The notes: generated from the sequence alone by a model not told the origin. 64,000 nt of DNA from Oceanobacillus senegalensis (GCF_900176885.1 NZ_LT839648.1:3570039-3634038), one strand, 5' to 3'; shown: positions 9,375 through 18,871, counted from the stretch's first letter. A program made the numbers and translations.

Positions 9375-10532
9375 TCATTTATTTTGATCAGCAATCGATT
9401 TATCAGCTAACTTCATAATTGTCATATCGTCCATAGGTGGATTGTGGAGTCCAGCACGAACATCACGATAGTAGCGTTGTAAATCGCTTTTAATGGATAG
9501 GCTACGTGCACCGACAACACGCATTGCTAAGTCCACAATATTTACGGCTTTATTGACAACAGACAATTTTGCAGCCCCAAGCTCAGGGCCCATGGTTTGT
9601 CGGACTTCCTCATCACTTTCATCCCATTTCTTTGCTACAGAGTATAGTAAAGATTTGGATTCTAGAATAGCGAGCTCCATTTCTCCAAGTTTTTGTTTAA
9701 CATTTGGTAGGTCGGAAATGGTCCCCTGAATACTATTAGGAGAATAACTAGTTGCAAAATGAATGGCAGATTTTTGCGCGGCTTGGGCAATTCCTAGGTA
9801 GCATGCTGGAATATGCAATAACCAACCGGCCGGCTTCTTCTTACCAGGTATTACTTTTTCCACCAAATCATTTTTATTAACGCGTACATTTTCTAATACA
9901 AGGTCATGACTGCCTGTTCCACGCATAGCGATGGAATCCCACGTTTCTTCAACCTTGACTCCTTCTCTGTCCCGTTTAATTAGGAAATACCCCACATCAT
10001 CCGTACCATCAATGGAGGCAGTTACAACAAAATAACTGAGGATAGGAGAAAGTGTTGTAAATGTCTTCCTTCCATTAATAAGCCAGCCATTTCCATCCTC
10101 AACTGCAAAGGTTTCTGGTTTACCTCCACGAGTAGGACTTCCTGTAGCAGGTTCTGTTGCCGCATTATTCAACAATGCCCCTGTTTGAATAACATCTTGA
10201 GCGACGGCGGTATAAGTCTCCTCTTTCCATATTTTATTTTCTCCCAGATGTTTCATTAGCCCCATATGCCATCCAATGGAAAGTGCTGTTGAGCCATCAG
10301 CCTCTCCAATTATTTCCTGATAACGTAGCATTTCATATAAAGAGATTCCGAGCCCTCCGTATTCTTTCGGAATGGTTACAGAAGGATAACCAATCTCTGT
10401 TAAGTCCTTAAAATTTTCAAAGGGAAACGTTAAGTTTTTATCATGTTCTGGTGCACGTTTAGAAAAGGGCTTTACCGTTTTAGATAAAAGATCTATTCGT
10501 TCTTTCATGGTGTTTAAATCTAGTAAATTCAT
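9375..10532 (-). CDS. Acyl-CoA dehydrogenase family flavoprotein (YdbM-like)
   Basis: 385-residue FAD enzyme of the acyl-CoA dehydrogenase superfamily: alpha domain at about 1-115, beta barrel at about 120-230 (with the TEPATGSPTRG motif and TFTT), and C-terminal helices to 385. The closest type I recall is B. subtilis YdbM, and it also resembles the SfnB/DszC-like desulfurization monooxygenases that share the fold. It is divergent from an amino-acid ABC transporter, which suggests catabolism or salvage of the imported compound, possibly a sulfur compound. That substrate link is inference. I do not see a clear catalytic Glu, so true acyl-CoA dehydrogenation is uncertain. Confidence 0.83.
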   Translation of the reverse strand: MNLLDLNTMKERIDLLSKTVKPFSKRAPEHDKNLTFPFENFKDLTEIGYPSVTIPKEYGGLGISLYEMLRYQEIIGEADGSTALSIGWHMGLMKHLGENKIWKEETYTAVAQDVIQTGALLNNAATEPATGSPTRGGKPETFAVEDGNGWLINGRKTFTTLSPILSYFVVTASIDGTDDVGYFLIKRDREGVKVEETWDSIAMRGTGSHDLVLENVRVNKNDLVEKVIPGKKKPAGWLLHIPACYLGIAQAAQKSAIHFATSYSPNSIQGTISDLPNVKQKLGEMELAILESKSLLYSVAKKWDESDEEVRQTMGPELGAAKLSVVNKAVNIVDLAMRVVGARSLSIKSDLQRYYRDVRAGLHNPPMDDMTIMKLADKSIADQNK

Positions 10533-10625
10533 TGTATTCCTCCATCGTCTGTTCTTTAATCAATTTATTCCCAGGAAATTAGTGCGTTTTATATTTTTAT
10601 TATTTCACCATTATAGGAAAATTTC

Positions 10626-10687
10626 AATACATATGTATTAAAAGCCAACTAATCATAGTTGACAGCTGGGGATTATACATTTAAGAT
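10626..10687 (+). promoter_or_regulatory. Promoter and palindrome ahead of the ABC transporter operon
   Basis: TTGACA (10659-10664), a 17-base spacer and TAAGAT (10682-10687) form a sigma-A-type promoter. Just upstream is a perfect 14-bp palindrome, AATACATATGTATT (10626-10639), between the divergent operons, which could be an operator for both. Confidence 0.55.
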
Positions 10688-10755
10688 ATAGATTAATATA
10701 AAAATCTTAAAATTTGGGAATGTGCCAATTTGTCATCAATAGGAGAGAGTTTGAA

Positions 10756-11481
10756 ATGCTAACTTTAAAAGATTTACATGTATCGTTTAATGGCAATGAG
10801 GTTTTAAAGGGTATTGATTTAACCGTTAACAAGGGAGATGTTGTTAGCTTAATCGGACCAAGTGGGACAGGAAAGACCACTTTATTAAGATGCATCAACT
10901 ATCTGGAGAAACCAAGTAAGGGAGAAATATCGTTAGCTGATATTCATTTGAATTATCAATCAATACGGAAGAAAGATGTTCTTAATCTTCGGAGGAAGAC
11001 TGCGATGGTTTTCCAGCAGTATAACCTCTTTAAAAATAAAACGGTTGTTGAAAATGTAATGGAAGCACAAATGGTTGTTCAAAAGAAATCAAAGAAGGAA
11101 GCTTATGAAAAGGGTATAGAAGAATTAGAGAAAGTTGGTTTACAGGATAAAATAAATTCGTATCCCTCTGAGCTTTCTGGAGGACAGCAACAAAGGGTTA
11201 GTATTGCAAGGGCACTAGCTGTGGAACCAGAGGTCATACTTTTTGATGAACCGACATCTGCACTCGATCCTGAATTAGTTGGTGAGGTGTTAAAGGTTAT
11301 TGAGCATGTTGCAAAATCCGGAATGACGATTGTTCTGGTAACGCATGAGATGTCTTTTGCGCAGAAGATTTCAACAAAAGTAGCTTTTATGGATAAAGGT
11401 AGAATAGTAGAAGAAGGTCCACCTGCGCAAATTTTCACTAATTCTACCATGGAAAGAACAAAGGAATTTGTAAAGAGGTAA
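10756..11481 (+). CDS. Polar amino-acid ABC transporter, ATP-binding subunit
   Basis: 241-residue cytoplasmic ATPase that energises the importer encoded by the next three genes. Walker A GPSGTGKT is at 34-41, the Q-loop at VFQQYN (85-90), the signature SGGQQQR at 141-147 and Walker B ILFDEP at 161-166, with the switch His in VTHEM. The ATG at 10756 has AGGAGAG nine bases upstream; an in-frame ATG at 10714 has none. The family is PAO/PAAT type (GlnQ/TcyN-like). The two-permease arrangement recalls the B. subtilis TcyJKLMN cystine system. Confidence 0.95.
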   Translation: MLTLKDLHVSFNGNEVLKGIDLTVNKGDVVSLIGPSGTGKTTLLRCINYLEKPSKGEISLADIHLNYQSIRKKDVLNLRRKTAMVFQQYNLFKNKTVVENVMEAQMVVQKKSKKEAYEKGIEELEKVGLQDKINSYPSELSGGQQQRVSIARALAVEPEVILFDEPTSALDPELVGEVLKVIEHVAKSGMTIVLVTHEMSFAQKISTKVAFMDKGRIVEEGPPAQIFTNSTMERTKEFVKR

Positions 11482-11513
11482 GAAATACGAAGGAGAGGAA
11501 GGAGTTAAAAACG

Positions 11514-12344
11514 ATGAAAAAATACTTTTTAATACTTATAATATTTAGTTTTACCTTATTTTTAGCTGCCTGTGGTAGTGAGTCTACATCAAGTGAGGGG
11601 AATTCTTCGGAATCTGGTGTTCGAACCATTGATGTTGCTGTTCCTCCTGCAGCAAAACCGCTTAGTTATACAGATGAGAATGGTGAACTTACAGGATATG
11701 AAGTTGAAATTCTAAAGAGGGTTGATGAGAGATTAGAAGATTACAAGTTTGAGCTCGTAGGTGTTGGTGATAGTGCTGCTGAGCTTGGTCTTGATACTGG
11801 TAAATATGACATGATTGCACAAGGGCTATTTAAAACAGATGAGCGTGAGGAAAAATACCTTATTCCTTCTGAGAGCAATGGTTCCAGCTTAATGAAGATT
11901 TATTTGAATGAAGCAAGTAAAGAAGTGAATTCGCTTGAGGATTTAGTTGGAAAAAGCATTCTTCCACCAAACCCTACAGGAGGGGTCTTTAATTTGTTGG
12001 TACAGTATAATGAGGAAAATCCGGAAAACCAATTAGAATTTAAGCCATCTGATCAAGGTCTTTCCGTAGCAGCGAGATTAAAGGAAGTGGAATCAGGAAA
12101 ATATGATGCTTTAGTTCTTCCTTCTAACCTTGGTCAGGCTGAGATTATTGAAAAGGAAAACTTAAATATTTATACATCTGATCCAGTTGAAATTAACAAG
12201 ACTTATTTCCTTATTCATAACGCCGAGGAAAATAAACAGTTAAGTGAAGAGATTAGCACAGTATTAAAGGATTTAAAAGATGAGGGCGTACTGTCCGAAT
12301 TATCTCTAGAGTATTATGGTGAAGATGTATTTCAATATGAGTAG
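11514..12344 (+). CDS. ABC transporter substrate-binding lipoprotein
   Basis: Periplasmic-binding-protein-fold lipoprotein of 276 residues. The signal peptide ends in a lipobox, LAAC (Cys at about 20), followed by a Ser-rich linker and a family 3 solute-binding domain from about 40 (IDVAVPPAAKPLSY...GELTGYEVEI). It captures the ligand for the two permeases downstream. The ligand is not identifiable; cystine or another sulfur-containing amino acid is a reasonable guess from context only. The start is preceded by AGGAAGGAG. Confidence 0.93.
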   Translation: MKKYFLILIIFSFTLFLAACGSESTSSEGNSSESGVRTIDVAVPPAAKPLSYTDENGELTGYEVEILKRVDERLEDYKFELVGVGDSAAELGLDTGKYDMIAQGLFKTDEREEKYLIPSESNGSSLMKIYLNEASKEVNSLEDLVGKSILPPNPTGGVFNLLVQYNEENPENQLEFKPSDQGLSVAARLKEVESGKYDALVLPSNLGQAEIIEKENLNIYTSDPVEINKTYFLIHNAEENKQLSEEISTVLKDLKDEGVLSELSLEYYGEDVFQYE

Positions 12345-12394
12345 TTTTTACTATTGTAATAATAGATATAGTTAAATGAGAAAGGATTACGAAA

Positions 12395-13093
12395 ATGGAT
12401 ATCGCATTTATGCTTGAGATACTTCCGCAATTTTTAAGCGTTATCCCTATTACACTGATGATTATTGTTGTATCAGCTGTTTTGGGACTTCTATTAAGCG
12501 TTATTGTTACAACCATAAAAATACAAAAAGTGAAATATCTCAGCCCATTAATGGATGTCTATATATCTTTTACAAGAAGTACACCTATTTTGCTTCAATT
12601 ATTTTTGGTTTATTATGGTTTACCGGTACTCCTAAGTGCAGTTGGCATCAATATGAGTAACTTAAGTGCTGTATTAGCTTCCATCATTACGCTAATTGTT
12701 TATAATGGAGCCTATTTATCAGAGGTGTTGAGACCTGCCTATTTAGCCATTGACAAAGGACAGCATGAAGCCGCAGATAGTTTCGGATTCACTCCTTTTA
12801 AAAAGCTTACTAGGATAATCATTCCACAAGTAACACCAATTGCATTGCCAGGAATAGGGAATGCCATTATTTATTTAATTCATGACACTTCCCTCGTTTT
12901 TACTATTGGTATTATAGACATTATGGGACTAGCAAACATTATCATTTCAAATAATCTTGGGACAAATCAAATTGAGGTTTACTTAACTATAGCAATCATT
13001 TATTGGATGATTTGTTTAATTTCTGAGGGTATTATTAAATTTTTTGAGAACAGAACGAAAAAACTTCATTTAGACAGTGGATTTAAAAATTAG
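12395..13093 (+). CDS. ABC transporter permease (amino acid)
   Basis: 232-residue permease of the HisM/GlnP type with about five membrane helices and the cytoplasmic EAA loop (GQHEAADSFGFTPFKKLTRI, about 129-148), followed by PQVTPIALPG. It pairs with the next gene as a heterodimer. The start ATG follows GAAAGGATTACGAA. Confidence 0.93.
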   Translation: MDIAFMLEILPQFLSVIPITLMIIVVSAVLGLLLSVIVTTIKIQKVKYLSPLMDVYISFTRSTPILLQLFLVYYGLPVLLSAVGINMSNLSAVLASIITLIVYNGAYLSEVLRPAYLAIDKGQHEAADSFGFTPFKKLTRIIIPQVTPIALPGIGNAIIYLIHDTSLVFTIGIIDIMGLANIIISNNLGTNQIEVYLTIAIIYWMICLISEGIIKFFENRTKKLHLDSGFKN

Positions 13094-13107
13094 GGGGCGA
13101 CAAGAAA

Positions 13108-13800
13108 TTGTTTGACATACGTGTTTTTATAGAGGACTTTTTTAGCATTTTAACGGTCGTTCCCAAAACATTATTTTTAGCATTAATTATTTTATTGTTA
13201 TCTTTATTAATTGGAGGGTGCATTGCTTTAATTCAGCAATATAGAATTCCAATATTTTCACAGCTGTTCTTCTTGTTAAAATCTTTTTTAAGAGGAACAC
13301 CTAATGTTGTTTTATTGCTCATAGCCTATTATGCCTTACCTGAAATGGCTAGCTTTATATTATCATTGATTGGCATTGACTTTGACCCGAATAATTTATC
13401 CCCGGTTATTACAGTAATTGTAGCATTTTCCATTAGTTTTTCTGTATTCCAATCGGAAATTATTAGGGGATCCTTCTTATCTGTCCACCATGGGCAAATA
13501 GAAGCGGCGCAATCTTTAGGCTACAGTTTCTTTCAAATATTAAGGAGAGTCATTGTACCACAAGCACTTGTTGAAGCATTGCCAGATATTATGAATGCCT
13601 ATTTGGTTATTATTAAAGCTTTGTCTTTAGCATTTTTAGTTTCTGTAGTAGATATCTTTGGTCAAGCCAAAATATTGGGAGCACTTAGTTTCAGATATTT
13701 AGAAGCATTTGCGGCTGCGGCAATTGTATATTGGGTCATTTGTGGGATTTTAACATATCTAATTAATAAATATGAGCTTAGGTTGAGAAAAGGATATTGA
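13108..13800 (+). CDS. ABC transporter permease (amino acid)
   Basis: 230-residue second permease with the EAA loop GQIEAAQSLGYSFFQILRRV (about 131-150). It starts at TTG 13108 with AGGGGGCGAC upstream. Two permeases plus one binding protein and one ATPase make a complete heterodimeric importer. A terminator follows the stop. Confidence 0.93.
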   Translation: MFDIRVFIEDFFSILTVVPKTLFLALIILLLSLLIGGCIALIQQYRIPIFSQLFFLLKSFLRGTPNVVLLLIAYYALPEMASFILSLIGIDFDPNNLSPVITVIVAFSISFSVFQSEIIRGSFLSVHHGQIEAAQSLGYSFFQILRRVIVPQALVEALPDIMNAYLVIIKALSLAFLVSVVDIFGQAKILGALSFRYLEAFAAAAIVYWVICGILTYLINKYELRLRKGY

Positions 13801-13806
13801 GTGTTT

Positions 13807-13843
13807 AAGGGTAGTTTATGCATTTTGCATGCTACCCTTTTTG
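13807..13843 (+). terminator. Terminator of the ABC transporter operon
   Basis: AAGGGTAG pairs with CTACCCTT, with an additional ATGCA/TGCAT pairing in the loop, and is followed by T residues. Confidence 0.85.
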
Positions 13844-13869
13844 ATTTTTATGATTATTGCTTTGGATAT

Positions 13870-14034
13870 TAATATATATAGTTGGGGCGGAATTCCCGCT
13901 ACGAATATACATTATAGAATGATTGTTTTTATGACAAAATGGAACAATTAGTTAATCATAGTTCGACATAGTGAATGGGAAATTTCCTGGGAAATTGTCG
14001 ATATTACCTGGGAAATGACGGAATATTTCCTATG
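13870..14034. repeat. Gene-free stretch with TGGGAAAT repeats and a degenerate family 2 fragment
   Basis: Bases 13880-13915 resemble, inverted, the core of repeat family 2 (a CGTAGCGG-like string with flanks). Then TGGGAAAT occurs at 13976, 13988 and 14009, the last two within CCTGGGAAAT copies exactly 21 bp apart, with a GGAATATTTCC palindrome following at about 14020. No coding sequence is visible. The function is unknown: either an operator array for the next gene or a simple decayed repeat. Confidence 0.4.
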
Positions 14035-14120
14035 TAAATAGTACGGAGCATTATTTAATGGCCGGTGTTTGAATAGTTCTGAATGGATTAACAAAATCTA
14101 ATAGAAAGGAGGTTTGCATA

Positions 14121-14459
14121 ATGAAAAAGATAGTAGGTATCATGATGGTTTTCATGTTATTTAATGCCACGTACTATACGATTCCCCATCCACCTCTACT
14201 TCATGCACAAGAAAAGCCAATCCCCTCCTATGCTAAATGGGGGCGATTAGCGATGAAGGAAACGAAAGCTAAATACTCCAATGCGCAAATTATTGACTAT
14301 CTTCATATAGGAAGAGAAACAAAGGGTGATCATTCCATAGAGAAATTTAAACTTTGGTTAAGAGAGGGGCAGAGAGAATTTGGAGTGTTTATCGATATTG
14401 AATTTGTAACTGAATCAGAGGAAGTAATCTCTATCAACTTTGAAGAAACAGATCGGTGA
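14121..14459 (+). CDS. DUF3889 secreted protein (YqzG/YhdC family)
   Basis: 112-residue small exported protein with a signal peptide at about 1-29 (cleavage near LLHAQE). The mature part begins with PSYAKWGRLAMKET and ends with a short beta-rich segment, the DUF3889 pattern seen in B. subtilis YqzG and YhdC. The function is unknown. The ribosome binding site GAAAGGAGG is strong. It is monocistronic with a terminator behind it. Confidence 0.85.
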   Translation: MKKIVGIMMVFMLFNATYYTIPHPPLLHAQEKPIPSYAKWGRLAMKETKAKYSNAQIIDYLHIGRETKGDHSIEKFKLWLREGQREFGVFIDIEFVTESEEVISINFEETDR

Positions 14460-14463
14460 AGTT

Positions 14464-14502
14464 ATTCCTGCCATACTCTATAAAAAAGGATGGCAGGATT
14501 AT
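14464..14502 (+). terminator. Terminator of the DUF3889 gene
   Basis: TCCTGCCAT pairs with ATGGCAGGA over a 17-base loop, followed by a T-rich tract. Confidence 0.75.
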
Positions 14503-14594
14503 TTATTTTCAGGAAATAAAATACAGGGAAAATGGAAAGCATAGTAAGGTTTGGCCGATATAAAGGAATAATTACAATAAGGGTGTGGAACGGA

Positions 14595-16118
14595 ATGATT
14601 TATAGGAAATGGATAAAAGCGATATTTTATTCCCTGTTTATGATGATTATCGTAACTTTATTATTTCTAAATCAAAAAGATGGACTATTTGTTACAGCAT
14701 CTAAAGATTTAACAAAAGAACTAGACGACTCTTTACCACTAGACGAAAAGTTGAATCAGATTTTAGAAGATGAACGGCTTGATGGTTCTATAACTGGTAT
14801 TAGTATCCGAAAGGCGAATAACGGTGAAGAAGTATTTTCTCACAATGGGGACATTCGTTTGCATCCAGCATCAAACATGAAGATATTAACTGCTAGCGCT
14901 GCATTGGAAACGCTAGGATTAGATTATCGATTTACGACAGAAGTTTTAACAGACGGTAAGGTGATAGATGGAACATTACATGGCAATTTGTACATGAGAG
15001 GAAAAGGTGACCCTACGTTAATAATAGAGGATTTACAAGTATTTGCGAAACAATTAAGAAGCCAAGGTATTCGGAAAATAAAAGGAAAGTTAATAGGTGA
15101 TGATACATGGTATGATGACGTACGACTGTCACAGGACCTTAATTGGTCAGATGAGCCCTTTTATACAGGTGCACAGGTATCTGCTTTAACTCTTTCACCG
15201 GATAGAGAATATGATGCAGGTACCGTAATCATAGAAGTAGTACCTGGGGAAAAAGTAAATAGTAAGGCGAAAGTGAATATCATACCTGAAACGAATTATG
15301 TAACCATACATAACAAAACCAGTACCGGAAATAAGGAAGAAAGAAAAAAAGTCTCTATTGAGAGAGAGCATGGTACGAATGAGATTGTTGTAGAGGGTGT
15401 CATGCCTATAGATGGTAAAAAGTCAAAATCCTGGGTAGCCATTTGGGAGCCGACATTCTATGCACTCCATATATTTCAAGGAGTTTTAGAAGAGAACGGT
15501 ATTACGTTTATTGGAAATTCTACCATGGAATCGGCTGTTGTACCTCGGGATGCAACGATATTAGCATCCAAACAATCAATGCCACTTCAAGAGCTTCTCA
15601 TTCCTTTTATGAAGCTAAGTAATAATGGGCATGGAGAGATATTAACAAAAGAAATGGGAAAAGTAATTCATGGGGAAGGAAGTTGGGACAATGGGCTTAA
15701 AGTGATAAAGAATGTGGTGACAAATCTAGGTGTTTTACCTGAAACCATTCAATTACGAGACGGATCTGGTATGTCCCATAAAAACTACATTCCAGCAAGT
15801 GAGTTAACCAAATTACTCTATGAAATTCAAGATAAACCTTGGTTTCACACATTTGAGAAGTCTTTACCTGTTGCCGGTGTTTCTGAACGAATGGTAGGTG
15901 GAACATTACGGAATCGTATGACAGAAGAGCCAGTAAAGGGAAATGTCAAAGCAAAAACTGGTTCATTAAATGGGGTGGATACGTTATCCGGATATATAAG
16001 AACAGTGGATGGAGAGAAGTTAATCTTTTCTATATTAAATAATAACTACATCAGTGGTTCGATGGATGAATTACAAGACACTATCATTAAAATTCTCGCG
16101 TCACATGAGTTCAAATAA
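14595..16118 (+). CDS. dacC: D-alanyl-D-alanine carboxypeptidase/endopeptidase, PBP4 (S13) type
   Basis: Penicillin-binding protein that trims or cleaves peptidoglycan stem peptides outside the membrane. From the ATG at 14595 it has 507 residues: a membrane anchor at about 6-26, then the S13 domain with the active-site SNMK near 93-96, the SNN motif (KLSNNGHGE) near 345 and KTGS (KAKTGSLNG) near 454. The upstream ATG at 14532 would add 21 residues. I prefer 14595 because AAGGGTGTGG precedes it and the anchor then begins at once. The symbol follows B. subtilis dacC, which is of the same family; orthology is not proven. Confidence 0.88.
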   Translation: MIYRKWIKAIFYSLFMMIIVTLLFLNQKDGLFVTASKDLTKELDDSLPLDEKLNQILEDERLDGSITGISIRKANNGEEVFSHNGDIRLHPASNMKILTASAALETLGLDYRFTTEVLTDGKVIDGTLHGNLYMRGKGDPTLIIEDLQVFAKQLRSQGIRKIKGKLIGDDTWYDDVRLSQDLNWSDEPFYTGAQVSALTLSPDREYDAGTVIIEVVPGEKVNSKAKVNIIPETNYVTIHNKTSTGNKEERKKVSIEREHGTNEIVVEGVMPIDGKKSKSWVAIWEPTFYALHIFQGVLEENGITFIGNSTMESAVVPRDATILASKQSMPLQELLIPFMKLSNNGHGEILTKEMGKVIHGEGSWDNGLKVIKNVVTNLGVLPETIQLRDGSGMSHKNYIPASELTKLLYEIQDKPWFHTFEKSLPVAGVSERMVGGTLRNRMTEEPVKGNVKAKTGSLNGVDTLSGYIRTVDGEKLIFSILNNNYISGSMDELQDTIIKILASHEFK

Positions 16119-16147
16119 TAAACGAATAGAGTTTAGATATTCTTTCA

Positions 16148-16182
16148 ATAAAGAGAGCTTCTCAAGGGGTTCTCTTTTTTTC
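16148..16182 (+). terminator. Terminator of the PBP4 gene
   Basis: A 12-bp stem (AAAGAGAGCTTC with a GT-containing complement) is followed by seven T. Confidence 0.8.
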
Positions 16183-16275
16183 TTATTTGGAAGGTAATAA
16201 TATTAATTTCCATGAATCTAGTTTAAAATGATATTATATTGTAAAAGTTTTTATATATTAAAAGGAAGGTACCAA

Positions 16276-17445
16276 ATGAAGGAAGATAATATTACTCGGT
16301 TACATATCAACAATAAAGAATTAATTCTTATTGGGACAGCACATGTATCGAAGCATAGTGCAGAGCAGGTTAAAGAAGTAATTGAAAGAGAGAATCCTGA
16401 TTCCGTTTGTATTGAATTGGACGAGCAGAGATTTCAATCCATTCAAGAGGGAAATAAATGGAAGGATATGGATATATTTGAGGTGATAAAGGGGAAAAAG
16501 GCTACGCTACTGCTTATGAATCTTGCTATCTCCTCCTTCCAAAAGCGGATGGCCAAGCAGTTTGGAATTAATGCGGGACAGGAAATGATTCAAGGGATAG
16601 AGTCAGCTAGGGATGTAGGGGCTGAATTAGTTCTTGCTGACCGTAATATCCAAATCACCTTTTCAAGAATATGGGGGAACTTAGGATTAAAAGGAAAATC
16701 CATACTTCTTACACAAATCATTGCAAGTATTTTCAGTAAAGAGGAAATCTCAGAAGAAGAATTAGAAAAAATGAAGCAGCAGGATACAATAAATGCCATG
16801 CTACAGGAATTTACGGAGCATTTCCCAAAGTTAAAGAAGCCACTTATTGATGAAAGGGACCAATATCTTTCACAGAAAATTAAACATGCCCCAGGAGAAA
16901 AGGTTGTTGCTGTTTTAGGTGCAGCCCACGTACCGGGTATTACAAATGTGATTAAAAAGGATCATGATTTAAATAGGCTTTCAAGTCGCCCTCCAAAGTC
17001 AAAGGCACCAAAGATTATTGGTTGGTCCATTCCTATTCTCATCCTTGCTATGATTGCTTATACCTTTATCACCAATCCTGCAGCCGGCTGGCAGCAGACG
17101 ATTAGTTGGGTAATATGGAATGGCTCTTTTTCAGCGTTAGGAACGCTGATGGCATTGGGACATCCTTTGGCAATAATAACTGCCTTTATTGCAGCACCGA
17201 TTACTTCTCTTAATCCTTTGTTAGCTGCCGGATGGTTCGCAGGGATTGTTCAGGCTTATATTAGTAAGCCAAAGGTAAGGGACTTTGAAAGTTTGGCCGA
17301 GGACATATATACAGTCAAAGGATTTTGGAGAAATAAAGTAACCCGAGTTTTATTAGTAGTTGTACTAGCTAATGTAGGTTCCTCAATAGGAACGCTTATA
17401 GGCGGTGCGGATGTGATACGACTATTCTTAAATAATTTGGCATAA
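16276..17445 (+). CDS. TraB/PrgY family membrane protein
   Basis: 389-residue TraB-family protein, related to enterococcal PrgY (pheromone shutdown) and to the TIKI/ChaN-like fold. The N-terminal domain (1-235) has the conserved GTAHVS near residue 18, an E-rich VCIELDEQRF motif and GAAHVPGI near 216. C-terminal hydrophobic helices follow at about 258-278, 288-340 and 362-384. Fold relatives are metalloproteases, so a proteolytic role is possible but unproven here. The start at 16276 has AAGGAAGGT upstream; the in-frame ATG at 16228 has no ribosome binding site. Confidence 0.88.
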   Translation: MKEDNITRLHINNKELILIGTAHVSKHSAEQVKEVIERENPDSVCIELDEQRFQSIQEGNKWKDMDIFEVIKGKKATLLLMNLAISSFQKRMAKQFGINAGQEMIQGIESARDVGAELVLADRNIQITFSRIWGNLGLKGKSILLTQIIASIFSKEEISEEELEKMKQQDTINAMLQEFTEHFPKLKKPLIDERDQYLSQKIKHAPGEKVVAVLGAAHVPGITNVIKKDHDLNRLSSRPPKSKAPKIIGWSIPILILAMIAYTFITNPAAGWQQTISWVIWNGSFSALGTLMALGHPLAIITAFIAAPITSLNPLLAAGWFAGIVQAYISKPKVRDFESLAEDIYTVKGFWRNKVTRVLLVVVLANVGSSIGTLIGGADVIRLFLNNLA

Positions 17446-17462
17446 TTTAAAGAAGGGATTGA

Positions 17463-17494
17463 GGGTGGCTTTTTGATGAAAAAGCCACCCTTTT
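17463..17494 (+). terminator. Terminator of the TraB-family gene
   Basis: Perfect 12-bp stem GGGTGGCTTTTT with GATG loop, then TTTT. Confidence 0.93.
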
Positions 17495-17598
17495 GTTTAA
17501 TATATCCGTTCTTTGGAATACTATTTTTTACACGGTAATTCCTACTAAATTTCTTACTCATTTCGTTATTTTGATTGATATAAGGAGGAAACCAGCTC

Positions 17599-18819
17599 GT
17601 GATCATCGCGATCATTTTTTTAATATTTGTTTCATTTTTCTTTTCAGGAAGTGAAACGGCACTGACAGCTACGAATAAAATGAGACTTCAGACCAAAGCA
17701 AATAATGGGGATAAAAGGTCTGAGAAAATATTAAATTTAGTGTCAAGACCAAGTGAATTTATTACCACTATTCTTATTGGTAATAATATTGCCAATATCT
17801 TATTACCAACCTTAGTGACCACATTGGCCATTCAATATGGCTTTAATGTGGGACTTGCTTCTGCAATATTGACCATTGTTATTATTATTTTTGCTGAAGT
17901 CATTCCAAAATCTGTATCAGCAGCATTTCCTAATCGCATTTCTACTATTGTTTATCCGGTTATTCGCTTTTTTGTAATCATTTTTAAGCCAGTCACTGTT
18001 ATTCTGAATGGTCTAACAGGATTTATTACGAGGACACTATCAAAAGGTGAAGAGACGGATGTATCAATTTCTAAGGAAGAATTTCGGACAATGATTGATA
18101 TTGCTGATTCGGAGGGAACCTTTAGAAAAGACGAATCATCACGTATCAAAGGGGTTTTAGACTTCCAAAATTTAAATGTAAAGGATGTTCTAAAGACCCC
18201 ACGTGTCGACCTTGTAGCACTTCCCAACACCGCAACCTTTGAGGAAGTTAGGGAAGTTGTGATACAGAATCCTTTTACCAGATATCCGATTTATAGAGAG
18301 GATATTGATAATATTGTAGGGGTTTTCCATTCCAAGTACTTGATACAATGGTCATTGGAACCTGATAAGCCCTTAAAAGCATTTAGTGACATTGATCCGT
18401 TGCTTGTCTATGAGTTTCATTCCGTGGAGTGGGTTTTTTTAAAAATGACCAAAGAGAAAAAGCATATGGCTATTGTCTTGGATGAATATGGTGGTACAGA
18501 AGGAATCCTCACACATGAGGATGTGATTGAATCCATGATTGGGCTAGAAATTGTGGATGAAATGGACCTTGAGAGTGATACCTTAGTTGAAAAGTTAACA
18601 GAAACAGAAATTATCTGTGATGGTAAAATCACCTTACACCGCTTGAATACCATTTTCCATACAGACATTCCTGAGGAAGAGGACGTACTGGCTGGGTACC
18701 TATTAAAGGAAGTTACAGATTTTCCAGAAGAGGATAAGGTTATCGAACGGGATAATTTGACTTTTAAAATACTGGAGATTGATGGTCGGACCATTAAGAA
18801 GGTACAGATCGTAAAGTAG
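17599..18819 (+). CDS. CNNM/CorC-type (HlyC) membrane protein
   Basis: 406-residue member of the CNNM (DUF21)-CBS-CorC family, thought to move or sense divalent cations such as magnesium. The CNNM membrane domain covers about 1-150 with the FSGSETALTA motif near residue 11 and a GNNIANIL motif near 62. Two CBS domains lie at about 185-310, and the C-terminal CorC/HlyC domain covers about 325-405. The start is GTG at 17599, with TAAGGAGGAA upstream. It is a little short at the N terminus compared with some homologues but retains the first helix. Confidence 0.92.
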   Translation: MIIAIIFLIFVSFFFSGSETALTATNKMRLQTKANNGDKRSEKILNLVSRPSEFITTILIGNNIANILLPTLVTTLAIQYGFNVGLASAILTIVIIIFAEVIPKSVSAAFPNRISTIVYPVIRFFVIIFKPVTVILNGLTGFITRTLSKGEETDVSISKEEFRTMIDIADSEGTFRKDESSRIKGVLDFQNLNVKDVLKTPRVDLVALPNTATFEEVREVVIQNPFTRYPIYREDIDNIVGVFHSKYLIQWSLEPDKPLKAFSDIDPLLVYEFHSVEWVFLKMTKEKKHMAIVLDEYGGTEGILTHEDVIESMIGLEIVDEMDLESDTLVEKLTETEIICDGKITLHRLNTIFHTDIPEEEDVLAGYLLKEVTDFPEEDKVIERDNLTFKILEIDGRTIKKVQIVK

Positions 18820-18826
18820 AAACTGA

Positions 18827-18871
18827 GGGGGACAGTTCTCTAGTTTCATTATCCGAATTGCCCCCCTTTTT
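18827..18871 (+). terminator. Terminator of the CNNM/CorC gene
   Basis: GGGGGACAGTTC pairs with GAATTGCCCCCC with one mismatch, and is followed by TTTTT. Confidence 0.85.
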
